Both the position numbers and the translations under genes were made by a program. Below are positions 1 through 7,771 of a stretch of 64,000 nucleotides of DNA, piece by piece. Position 1 is the first letter of the stretch, and every line of letters begins with the position of its first letter. Location of the stretch: contig JAKQLB010000198.1 of NCBI GenBank assembly GCA_029567375.1, positions 24,164 through 88,163 on the forward strand. Direction: 5' to 3'. Below the pieces are notes generated by a model. It was not told where the DNA came from and made no database searches. It worked only from the letters and a program-made list of their open reading frames with translations. The stretch is from Bacteroidota bacterium. GTDB lineage: Bacteria > Bacteroidota > Bacteroidia > Bacteroidales > UBA932.

Positions 1-15
1 CGGATTAAGCCACGT

Positions 16-42
16 GTGGGGAAATGTAAAAAGTTTCCCCAC
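16..42 (+). terminator. Hairpin before first gene
   Basis: GTGGGGAAA (16-24) pairs perfectly with TTTCCCCAC (34-42) around a 9-nt loop. It sits 17 nt upstream of the first start codon, so it could end the preceding gene or act in the leader of the downstream gene. No T-run follows, so simple intrinsic termination is not certain. Confidence 0.4.
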
Positions 43-59
43 TTCAAACCCCTCACAAG

Positions 60-422
60 ATGATTACCGAAGAACAGATACAGAGAATAACCGACATTGC
101 CCAAGAAAAAGGCTGGAGCGTGAACGTTGAAGACAAAAACGAGACAAGAGTATTGTTTGAGTTTCAACGCTATACCAAGTACGGACAGGATTTTCTCTTC
201 AATGCCGATATGCAGGGCGAGGATATTGATTCCCTCATAGCCAATGTAAAAGAGTATTACGAGGGTTTTGACCCCGATTATGAAGCCTATTTGTGGATAG
301 GCGATGACGGACACGGCAAGAATGGCGCACCTTATCACATCAAGGATATTGTAGCGGATATGGAAGATGCCGAAGAACAGATATACGAATTGCTACAAGC
401 ATTTGAAATGGAATTTCTTTAA
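60..422 (+). CDS. Small acidic hypothetical protein
   Basis: A 120-residue acidic soluble protein without signal peptide or membrane segment; I do not recognise a catalytic motif. The middle (about residues 60-105) is rich in Asp, Glu, Gly and Tyr. It is the first of four closely spaced plus-strand genes that face the accessory transfer operon tail to tail. Proteins of this type are common passengers of Bacteroidales ICEs, but no role can be read from the sequence. ATG start at 60. Confidence 0.7.
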   Translation: MITEEQIQRITDIAQEKGWSVNVEDKNETRVLFEFQRYTKYGQDFLFNADMQGEDIDSLIANVKEYYEGFDPDYEAYLWIGDDGHGKNGAPYHIKDIVADMEDAEEQIYELLQAFEMEFL

Positions 423-433
423 TACACATAATT

Positions 434-685
434 ATGACTTTATCGAACAAATCATATTACAGAAGACTTTGCAGGAATATCCTTGCAGACCGCTTTAATT
501 GGCGGAAATACTGCACACCGAGCCTTTATTTTGGCAGGGAAATATGTGTAACACCGCTTCATTGTTCCTACGGACAAATCGGCTACACCATCAATTTTCC
601 CTATACCAATGCACCGGAAGTGGAGTATGATTGGGAAATGAACAAACTTACGATTGATGATGAAAATTGGAAATTGGTATGTTAG
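434..685 (+). CDS. Hypothetical protein
   Basis: An 83-residue protein, basic at the N-terminus and acidic at the C-terminus, rich in aromatic residues and Cys. No family is recognised. It begins 11 nt after the previous stop codon, and its end overlaps the ATG of the next gene by 7 nt, which suggests co-translation in one small operon. Confidence 0.55.
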   Translation: MTLSNKSYYRRLCRNILADRFNWRKYCTPSLYFGREICVTPLHCSYGQIGYTINFPYTNAPEVEYDWEMNKLTIDDENWKLVC

Positions 686-906
686 ACGAAATCAGACAAA
701 ACGGAAAAACAGTGTTGTCAGGAGAGGATGGGTTTTCAATACCCATGTTTTTCAACAACTTGTGCGGTAAAAACTTTTCAGGCGAGAAGTACCGGGATTA
801 TATCAAATACATAGCCTTCGGAGAAATGGGGTTCAAGCCCGGAGGAATCATGCTTTACCGCAATGGTACACTGGTAAGGACAGGTAAAATAAACATTGAA
901 AAATAG
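679..906 (+). CDS. Hypothetical protein
   Basis: A 75-residue protein when started at ATG 679, which lies inside the last codons of the preceding gene. An in-frame TTG at 667 would add four residues but is less likely. No known domain is seen. The start overlap and the short gap to the next gene place it in the same plus-strand operon. Confidence 0.55.
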   Translation: MLDEIRQNGKTVLSGEDGFSIPMFFNNLCGKNFSGEKYRDYIKYIAFGEMGFKPGGIMLYRNGTLVRTGKINIEK

Positions 907-914
907 ATACAGAT

Positions 915-1541
915 ATGGAAATGACAACTATTCATCCGGCGGAGAGCTATCTTCGCAACGAAACCAATCCTCCGTCTTTATACGTGCGGATTGCAGGAAA
1001 ACGCAGACGCTTGTTCATCAACCGAGACAGAGGTATTATTGGCATTATCGCTCTCGGCAAGCGGACAAAAGGCTATGTGTTTACAGACTGGGCAAGCATC
1101 GAGCAAATATACTATCCCTCGCAAGAACAGGACGAGAATACGGACAGAAAACTTATTCTGAAATATCAGAAACTTGCCCGACTTGCCACACATACAAATT
1201 CCTGGCTTCGTGAAATCGCCAATGCGGATTTGGATAAAAACCTTTACGAGAACCACATCACAACAGGCACGCGCATCAACGGCAAATGTATCGGACTTGC
1301 CACCATTGAAAAATACTGTGGAACGACAGCAATGCGTCTCTTCCGTGAGGCACTGAAAAACAAAGAGAAATTTTCCACTTGCCGCTTTGATTTTTGCGGT
1401 TATGACGGAACGCTTTGGTGTGAGCCACGAGACAATGGCGATATGGCGGCAGGCTTCAGCAAGGAATATCGGAATTGTGGCAACGGCTACTACTATCTGC
1501 TTATCAATGACGATTATGTGATAGGCTATGATATTGACTGA
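915..1541 (+). CDS. Hypothetical protein, 208 aa
   Basis: A soluble 208-residue protein with a basic N-terminal third (KRRRLF around residue 30) and an aromatic, Cys-containing C-terminus. I recognise no family. It is the last gene of the plus-strand group, followed by a strong hairpin shared with the convergent ArdC gene. Codon use and base composition match the neighbouring ICE genes. Confidence 0.65.
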   Translation: MEMTTIHPAESYLRNETNPPSLYVRIAGKRRRLFINRDRGIIGIIALGKRTKGYVFTDWASIEQIYYPSQEQDENTDRKLILKYQKLARLATHTNSWLREIANADLDKNLYENHITTGTRINGKCIGLATIEKYCGTTAMRLFREALKNKEKFSTCRFDFCGYDGTLWCEPRDNGDMAAGFSKEYRNCGNGYYYLLINDDYVIGYDID

Positions 1542-1555
1542 CTGTATAGCTACAA

Positions 1556-1597
1556 CAATCCAACCGCAAGGAGAACAAACTCCCAACGGTTGGATTG
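1556..1597. terminator. Bidirectional terminator-like hairpin
   Basis: CAATCCAACCG (1556-1566) is the exact reverse complement of CGGTTGGATTG (1587-1597), and a smaller GGAG/CTCC stem lies inside the loop. It stands between two converging genes (ending at 1541 and 1621), where a shared terminator is expected. Confidence 0.7.
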
Positions 1598-1620
1598 AAT
1601 ACGCAAACGCCCCATTATAG

Positions 1621-3333
1621 TTATCGGTGCATACCACCGCTATATTCCACCTCTTCCTCCTGATACTGTTCCATATGACTTAATTCCGAATGGACGGATT
1701 GCAGGTTGGATTCGAGAGAATTGTCGTGGTCGTAGGGGAACTGATGGTTGGGAACAAGACCGGCATTGACCACCGTACCGACATCAAGCGTGTCGGTCTC
1801 CCTGTTATATCCGGCATAGAGAATATCTCCGCTCGGCATTTCAAAGACAGGTATTCGCTGTTTCGTTATAGCCTGGAACTGTTCTGCCACCATATCCTTT
1901 GCCACCTCTTTGATGTCATCGCTTGCCAGACGGGTTCCATATCTGGTAATATGGTCACGGATTTCCTGTTCCGAATATTTCAGCATCACCTCGTATGTGC
2001 CACCCACGCTGTTGTTATAGACCACGGCAAAATCCTTGTCTTCAATCAACAGGTCATCACCCTTGTTCTGGAGAGGAGAGGCAAAGGTATATTGCTCATT
2101 GATACCGTTTCCGTCATAATACTCTTTGGCAGCTTGGAGCAATCCTTCATAATCACCCTTGTCCCGAAATTCGTCCAGCCGGGAAGTGTCATCGGTTGAT
2201 TGCAGGTAGGCAACGGAAGAATAGAAAATCTTTTCGCCGGATGCAGGTTGTTCCACTTTCATTCCCTGCTTGTTGTCCTGCTCTTCCTTTTTCCCCTTTT
2301 CCAATTCTTCCGCAATCTTATCCACGTTTTGCGTAACCAACGAAGTCGCCTTTTTCACATCCAAGAGCGTGGTCTTGATAAATTGCGGAGACTCTTTCAG
2401 TTGCTCCAGCCACGATTTCAGATAGGCGCAGCTCTCTTCTTTCAGAGCCTTGCTCATACCGTAACGCTGTGCCACCAATGCGCTGCCTAATTCAGCCACT
2501 AATTCCTCACGGGCATATTCGTCCGAACCGAAAGCGGTGGGCTTGATGCGGTCAAGCTGCCCCTCGATACCTGTGCTGTGGGTCATTTCATGCCAAAGCG
2601 TGCCGTAGTACGATTCCCCGTCCTTGAACTGTGCCTTTTCAGGAACCACAATCTCGTTTTTGGTAATGGAGAAGTAGGCTTTGTCCTGGTGCATCGGCTT
2701 GATGGGACAAATCCAACGGTTATCACGGATCATCACATCCATCGGTTCAAAAGACATCTTCTCGCTCTCGTCCAATTTTACGGCATCCCCATTCGCCAGC
2801 TTGTTCCAAAGTTCCGGACGGGCTTCCTGAAGATTGGTCTGGGACACGTTAAATACCCGAAAGACCTGCATCTTCGGATATACGTTGTACATCTTCTTCT
2901 CTTCGTCGGAGAGCCTTTTGTAATCGTCATACTTGATTTTCTCCTTGGTCTCCTTATGGATGCAGGTAAAGGTGGTAAGCATGACCGGGAACGATTTTTC
3001 ACCACGGTTGACGGCAACCCTCGGCAGTTCCACACCCTCTTTAGCCTGCTTTTCAGTCGGCTTGTTCAACCGTTGCACACAGTCAAAGGTGCAGAAACGA
3101 GGAATCTTATATCCGTTCTTCTCGCAGTGGAGAAGCAACATCAGCGCGTTCATCCCATTGTACTCACGCCCGGATAAGTTCTTCGGCCACCCTAAACTTC
3201 CCTCGGTAATCCACGGCTTCGACCAGTCCTTGCTGATGGTCTCGATGCGCTCGATCATCATTTCCGCAAAAAGGTCAAGAGCCTTGTCTTCTGCGGAAGG
3301 GCCATCGTTGTTATATTTCTTGTAACCGGCCAT
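1621..3333 (-). CDS. ArdC-type antirestriction protein with zincin domain
   Basis: A 570-residue protein with an N-terminal ArdC (DUF1738-type) ssDNA-binding domain at about residues 15-165 and a zincin-like metallopeptidase domain. The zinc motif HEMTH is at 248-252, and the EELVAE segment at 276-281 probably gives the third ligand. Family knowledge: ArdC of plasmid pSa inhibits restriction, binds ssDNA and enters the recipient with the transferred strand. A C-terminal extension of about 200 residues is acidic and ends in GGMHR, a tail shared with other proteins of this operon. It is the last gene of the accessory transfer operon. The domain call is strong; the antirestriction role is by family. 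Confidence 0.85.
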   Translation of the reverse strand: MAGYKKYNNDGPSAEDKALDLFAEMMIERIETISKDWSKPWITEGSLGWPKNLSGREYNGMNALMLLLHCEKNGYKIPRFCTFDCVQRLNKPTEKQAKEGVELPRVAVNRGEKSFPVMLTTFTCIHKETKEKIKYDDYKRLSDEEKKMYNVYPKMQVFRVFNVSQTNLQEARPELWNKLANGDAVKLDESEKMSFEPMDVMIRDNRWICPIKPMHQDKAYFSITKNEIVVPEKAQFKDGESYYGTLWHEMTHSTGIEGQLDRIKPTAFGSDEYAREELVAELGSALVAQRYGMSKALKEESCAYLKSWLEQLKESPQFIKTTLLDVKKATSLVTQNVDKIAEELEKGKKEEQDNKQGMKVEQPASGEKIFYSSVAYLQSTDDTSRLDEFRDKGDYEGLLQAAKEYYDGNGINEQYTFASPLQNKGDDLLIEDKDFAVVYNNSVGGTYEVMLKYSEQEIRDHITRYGTRLASDDIKEVAKDMVAEQFQAITKQRIPVFEMPSGDILYAGYNRETDTLDVGTVVNAGLVPNHQFPYDHDNSLESNLQSVHSELSHMEQYQEEEVEYSGGMHR

Positions 3334-3338
3334 ACCTG

Positions 3339-3947
3339 TCAGTTATTGGGGGTATACGGAGGCTTGACATACGCCGACATCTCGGCAATCTTGCAGGAAA
3401 GGTTCAGCTTGTCGTTATAGACGGACAGCTCCATGTCGCCTTTGACCTCGATGCCTGTCTGGGGTTGCAGCCACTCTTCACGTTTGCAGTCAAAGCCAAA
3501 GAACCGTACCCACAGGTATTCGAAGCCGTCATTGACTTTCTCTGCGGAAAAGCCTGAGAACTGTAAAAATTCCTTGCCTTTCTTGTCGGTTTTCTCTTCA
3601 ATGATTTTTCCAGTCTTTCCCCGGAAGTGCATTTCCCCCTTGATGGAATCTTCATTGGAAGCCGAAAGAGTGACCTCCGAAGCTGACAGATTGAAATAGA
3701 GGTTGTCCCCACGTTTCTTGAAAGTCAGCGTGCCCGACACATTTACCCGTTGTCCCAAGGCACAATTCTTCAGTTCGTTATCCTCTCCATCTTTGGCGAC
3801 GGAGATTTCCACGGTCTTGTTGATACCGCTTTTGGCAGGAACCACACAATTTACGGCAAAAGCCGTGAACACTTTATTCTCGCTGTTGGTGCGGACGGTA
3901 GCCACACGGCTGATTGTACCGCACATTGTTACATTACACTTTATCAT
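3339..3947 (-). CDS. SSB-like protein with two OB folds
   Basis: A 202-residue protein that looks like two oligonucleotide-binding folds in tandem. The first (about 1-95) has the SSB-like pattern of an initial strand, a glycine turn and a conserved NVSG strand. The second (about 103-195) repeats it, with LWVRFFGFD in place of the SSB WIPCVAFG strand and VKGDMELSVYNDK after it. It lies 5 nt upstream of the ArdC gene, so it may coat ssDNA entering the recipient. Product type is inferred from pattern only. Confidence 0.6.
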   Translation of the reverse strand: MIKCNVTMCGTISRVATVRTNSENKVFTAFAVNCVVPAKSGINKTVEISVAKDGEDNELKNCALGQRVNVSGTLTFKKRGDNLYFNLSASEVTLSASNEDSIKGEMHFRGKTGKIIEEKTDKKGKEFLQFSGFSAEKVNDGFEYLWVRFFGFDCKREEWLQPQTGIEVKGDMELSVYNDKLNLSCKIAEMSAYVKPPYTPNN

Positions 3948-4027
3948 ATTGCTTGTAGTTTTATTTTACCAAGACCATTTGACCGGAATATCCTGTTAAA
4001 TGTGAACCACTTGCCTGTGCAACCGTC

Positions 4028-4201
4028 TTAGTCGGGCGCACGGATTTTAATCCAGACTATCCCGATGGCGATGACGACCTGCACCCCTATGATCACGAGT
4101 GTCGCCACCAAGCCGAACAGTTTGTAGCATACGAGGGTGTGCAGTGCTGCCATGGACAACCCGACAAACAACAATCCTATTTCCATCATCACGCGTTTCA
4201 T
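4028..4201 (-). CDS. Small two-helix membrane protein
   Basis: A 57-residue frame starts MKRVMMEIGLLFVGLSMAAL and ends in a charged tail (IKIRAPD). Two hydrophobic segments, about residues 4-25 and 29-51, suggest a helical hairpin in the inner membrane. The ATG overlaps the TAA stop of the upstream muralytic gene (TAATG), a classic translational-coupling arrangement that supports it as a real gene. Such a small partner of a peptidoglycan hydrolase could be holin-like or an anchor, but that is inference. Confidence 0.7.
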   Translation of the reverse strand: MKRVMMEIGLLFVGLSMAALHTLVCYKLFGLVATLVIIGVQVVIAIGIVWIKIRAPD

Positions 4202-5745
4202 TATCTCTTGATTTGTTCCTCCCGGCTCTGTTGTTCCGACATTCCCTGCTCGAAGTTCTGCGAAGCCTGTTGCGACAGCACCAGGGCATTGACCATCCCG
4301 GCCACACGCATACGCTTGCTTTCTTCCGAGAGTCCCGGACTGTTCAGCGTGGCAGACAGGCGGCTCAGCTCATTGGCACTCAACTCCCGTGAGAATTGGA
4401 TGGAGCCGTTGTCTGCCTGCAATACGGCTTTGTTGTTCTCTCCAACCACGAGAGCGCAGGTTTTCATGTGTGGTAAAAGTGGGGTCAAATCCACTTTCCG
4501 TTCATCGGCCATTTTGGAAACGGCACTTATCTGTTCCTCTTCATCCTTGCTGTCAATGACTACTGCCAGCATCATCAGCGAAGAAAAGGCTTTGACCACC
4601 ATATCCATAATCGGGTCGTTGGTTCCCGATAAGCCGACACCGCTGTCCTCCGAAGAGAGCAGCTTTTTCATCCAGTCTTCAGGACTTTGAGCCTTGCTTT
4701 CTTGTGGAGTGGCCACTGCCTCCGTCTTGTATTTTGCCAGCAGGTCATTCCCGTTATGCAGAGCTTGTAACTTGATATTGCCTTTTTCGGCAATCTCAGC
4801 CAGATAAACAGCCGGGTCCATATCCCGCTTCTGCCCATCCGCTGAAACTAATGTCACCCCGAAATGCAGGTGCTCGCCGGTAGTCCGTGTCCCGGTATTC
4901 CCTGAAACACCGACTTTCTGCCTGGCTTGGACGGTATCGCCCACCTTGACATCGACAGAAGACAGGTGCATATAGGTGTTCTGCACCTTGCTCCCGTCGC
5001 TCCTTGGGTATTCGATGGTGATGGACTTCCCTCCGGCGGTATTTGCATTTTGGTTGACGGCCACCACCTTGCCGTTGTTCTCAGTCGCCAGTACCGCATC
5101 TCCCTTGCAGCGGATGTCGATACCCTTGTGCATCTGTTGTTTGCCGGCATCCATCGGGTCGGTGCGCATACCGAATGGAGAGGTGACAAACATAAATTCC
5201 GCACGCTCCACAGGGAATGAATACGCTTCCTTGTTTGCATCGACATTCATTTCTTGTCCAATCTCTAATCTCTGCGTTTTCGTTTCCGCCATCACCATCC
5301 GGTCGTACTTCTGCAATCCGTTGACCTCGATGATTTTTTGCAGGCTTCCTGCATAATTGCTGCCGCTGGCATATCCTGCCTTGGCAAGCCCTTCCGTCCA
5401 ACCCTTATAGTCATCGGGAGCCAAGGCGAAACATCTGTCATACCGCTTGTTCTCTACCAGAAATCTGGAGTGGTGTTCGTAAGAATCACCCACACTGTCA
5501 TAACTGCAAAACTTTTCGTTGGGCTTGTCATCGGTGTATAATCCGTACTTGCCACCCTGCGCAATCCATCTTGGAGTGGCTTTGATGCCGAAATGGTTGT
5601 TCTCGTTCAGGGCCAGACGGCTTTGTCCGTTGCTGCTCTCCAATATGCCTTGCGCCAAGGTCACAGAGGCAGGTATGCCGTACTTGCGCATCTGCTCCAT
5701 CGCAAAATCGGCATATTGTTCTGCGTATTGTTGGTTCTTGCTCAT
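4201..5745 (-). CDS. Bifunctional muralytic enzyme: glucosaminidase plus M23 peptidase
   Basis: A 514-residue protein. Residues 8-148 form a glucosaminidase domain of the FlgJ/lysozyme-subfamily type, with the catalytic Glu probably E36 in ILESSNG. Residues 183-315 form an M23 (LytM) endopeptidase with complete zinc and catalytic motifs: H206 and D210, and the HLH motif at 292-294. It would cut both glycan and peptide bonds of peptidoglycan, as expected for opening the wall for the mating channel. There is no classical signal peptide, so export through the channel or with the small membrane protein downstream is possible. The C-terminal 180 residues are helical and unassigned. Confidence 0.85.
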   Translation of the reverse strand: MSKNQQYAEQYADFAMEQMRKYGIPASVTLAQGILESSNGQSRLALNENNHFGIKATPRWIAQGGKYGLYTDDKPNEKFCSYDSVGDSYEHHSRFLVENKRYDRCFALAPDDYKGWTEGLAKAGYASGSNYAGSLQKIIEVNGLQKYDRMVMAETKTQRLEIGQEMNVDANKEAYSFPVERAEFMFVTSPFGMRTDPMDAGKQQMHKGIDIRCKGDAVLATENNGKVVAVNQNANTAGGKSITIEYPRSDGSKVQNTYMHLSSVDVKVGDTVQARQKVGVSGNTGTRTTGEHLHFGVTLVSADGQKRDMDPAVYLAEIAEKGNIKLQALHNGNDLLAKYKTEAVATPQESKAQSPEDWMKKLLSSEDSGVGLSGTNDPIMDMVVKAFSSLMMLAVVIDSKDEEEQISAVSKMADERKVDLTPLLPHMKTCALVVGENNKAVLQADNGSIQFSRELSANELSRLSATLNSPGLSEESKRMRVAGMVNALVLSQQASQNFEQGMSEQQSREEQIKR

Positions 5746-5757
5746 ATTCCGTTTCGT

Positions 5758-7758
5758 TTATCGGTGCATACCTCGTGATGCCTCTTCCTGTTCCTCGACT
5801 TCCTCTTTAGGCTGTTCAGGCTTGATTTCCTCTTTCCGGCCGACTTTTGCCTCCACCTCTTCTTCCTGTTTCTCGGAAGAGGTCTGCTCCTGTGATTGGC
5901 TCTTGTTCAGCAGATCCGCAAAGAGTGTTGCAGCCAAATGCTGCTTGAAGCTGTTCCGGTCTTCGGCAAGCCACATCCGTTGCCATTGTTGTGGCGTGAC
6001 ACTTCGGGGCTGTGGCTTCTGATTGTCTATGGTGGGAGCGCAGAGTATCGCACCGTTCTTGGTCTTGAACACGGCCACACGCTGGATGCGGTTCAGGTCG
6101 ATGCGCTCGTCCGATGTGTGGAACAGATCCACCTTCAGTTCGGGTTTGCTCTCCGCCAAGGCATAGTATTTCTTCGCCAGTTCGCCACGTACCTTGTCGA
6201 TGTTATCCAACGACTGCTTGAGAGTGGTGAAGAAACGGTTCAGGTCATCCTTGTCGGGATAGATGCTGTAACCAGACTTGCCTTCGGGTTTTATATACAA
6301 TGCCCAACGGTTCTTGTCGTCCTGCACCATCTGGATTTGCTCAAAGCCAAGGTCATAGGCTTGCTTTACCGCAGGATGGGCGTCGATGGTGGAGAGCGTT
6401 TCCAAAGTCCAGCTCTTCAATCTTGCCACCTCAATCTGCTTCTCGGCAAAATAGCGGTCGTCGGGACGATACCCCAATGCTCCGTCTGGATTGTAGAAGC
6501 GGACATGCTCTATGCCGCTTTTCTGCAGGGCAGACTGTATGCGCTGTTTGTTCATACCCTTTATCTCGTTGTTCACCTCCAGGGATGCGCCGGCAGGCAA
6601 GATGACATCGGCACTCTTTCCCTGTCGGTCTATGACCAACACGATGGTCTTGTTATCCTTGTCGGGGTGTTTCTTTATCTCGTCAGCCACAAAGAAATGC
6701 TTGGGCATCTGCTCCTGCATCCGCTCGGTCTGCCGGTGGTTACGAAAGGTGGCATATTCGATTTTCTCGCCTCGTTCCGCCTTGCGTATGACCTCCAAGG
6801 CATTGTTCACATCGCTCTCGATGGCATCAATCAGGTTGGGATTCTCTTTGAGTTCCCGGTTCCAGTAGTCCACCATCTTGATATTCTCATCCGACAGGCG
6901 TGCAGGCAGTCCCATTTCCAGCATCTTGATACCCGAAGCGATTTCGGAGATAAGATGTTCCTGCTTGACGGCATCCTCGGTGGGTGGCACTCCGTTTTTC
7001 ATCACCATGCCTTCACGGGCAAGGCGTTGCTGGTGTCCGGTAGCCGCTATGATTTGCCGCAAGGTCTCTTGTGCATAGTCGGTATAATGTTCAAAATCCT
7101 TTTGACGGGGAATGTAAACCGCATCCTTTTGACTGTCGTAATGTGCCACGCCGCTTCCGTCCGTGCGGACGGGCACCATGTTTTTGGAAATGGCTTGCAC
7201 AAAGGCATTGAAGCGGGGGCGCAATTCACGCAGCTCCTTTTCGCCGAATCCCTGCTCCACGCTGTTGCCGTGCTTCTGCACAAGGGTCTCATATACATTC
7301 TTGTCAACAAGGGGCAGCAGGGTCTGGTTTATGGTGAACAGTGTGCGAATCTCCCTGTTGTGTATGCCCTTGTACCGGTTCCTCTCTTCAGGAGGCAGTT
7401 GTTGGTAGTCGTTTCTTGAAATGATGTCGTTGGGATTGTTCCGGTTTACATACTTGTTCCAATTGTAGAACAGGAAGGGCACACCTTTCTCGTGTTCACG
7501 GACAGACTCTCCCCGTGCCTTGGCTTCGCTGTATAAGGTGAAGAGGTTGGTCTTGCTTCCGGTCTTGTCTGAATGCAATGCCATGAACAGGGCGTTGAAC
7601 GGACTGACCGCAACTCCTTTCGGATAAAACTTCGGATATCCCTTGCCCGTGGCGTTGAGCCAATGACCGCCGGCACTGACCGCACCGTTCAATGCTTCGG
7701 AAAGCAATTCGACCTGCTTGTCCGCAGCGTTTTTCTCAAACTGTGATTTCTCTTTCAT
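5758..7758 (-). CDS. ArdC-like protein with degenerate zincin site
   Basis: A 666-residue protein that aligns by eye with the ArdC protein at 1621-3333. The N-terminal segment has GYPKFYPKGVAVSPFNALFM, matching the ArdC pattern of a small-residue core followed by N-A-L. The metallopeptidase segment aligns around residue 234, but HEMTH is replaced by RQIIA, so all three active-site residues are gone, while the following TG and the downstream Glu-rich helix are kept. The C-terminus is long, acidic and ends in SRGMHR. It is probably a nucleic-acid-binding or structural paralogue rather than a protease; function unknown. Confidence 0.7.
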   Translation of the reverse strand: MKEKSQFEKNAADKQVELLSEALNGAVSAGGHWLNATGKGYPKFYPKGVAVSPFNALFMALHSDKTGSKTNLFTLYSEAKARGESVREHEKGVPFLFYNWNKYVNRNNPNDIISRNDYQQLPPEERNRYKGIHNREIRTLFTINQTLLPLVDKNVYETLVQKHGNSVEQGFGEKELRELRPRFNAFVQAISKNMVPVRTDGSGVAHYDSQKDAVYIPRQKDFEHYTDYAQETLRQIIAATGHQQRLAREGMVMKNGVPPTEDAVKQEHLISEIASGIKMLEMGLPARLSDENIKMVDYWNRELKENPNLIDAIESDVNNALEVIRKAERGEKIEYATFRNHRQTERMQEQMPKHFFVADEIKKHPDKDNKTIVLVIDRQGKSADVILPAGASLEVNNEIKGMNKQRIQSALQKSGIEHVRFYNPDGALGYRPDDRYFAEKQIEVARLKSWTLETLSTIDAHPAVKQAYDLGFEQIQMVQDDKNRWALYIKPEGKSGYSIYPDKDDLNRFFTTLKQSLDNIDKVRGELAKKYYALAESKPELKVDLFHTSDERIDLNRIQRVAVFKTKNGAILCAPTIDNQKPQPRSVTPQQWQRMWLAEDRNSFKQHLAATLFADLLNKSQSQEQTSSEKQEEEVEAKVGRKEEIKPEQPKEEVEEQEEASRGMHR

Positions 7759-7771
7759 ATATGTTTGTCTT

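Noticed and set aside
978..1637. Long minus-strand frame opposite the 208-residue gene
   Set aside because: It fully overlaps a better plus-strand gene, has unusual composition and lies across the shared terminator.
5896..7419. 507-codon plus-strand frame
   Set aside because: It is the antisense shadow of the ArdC-like gene; its protein is His/Leu/Val-rich low-complexity and lacks any recognised domain.
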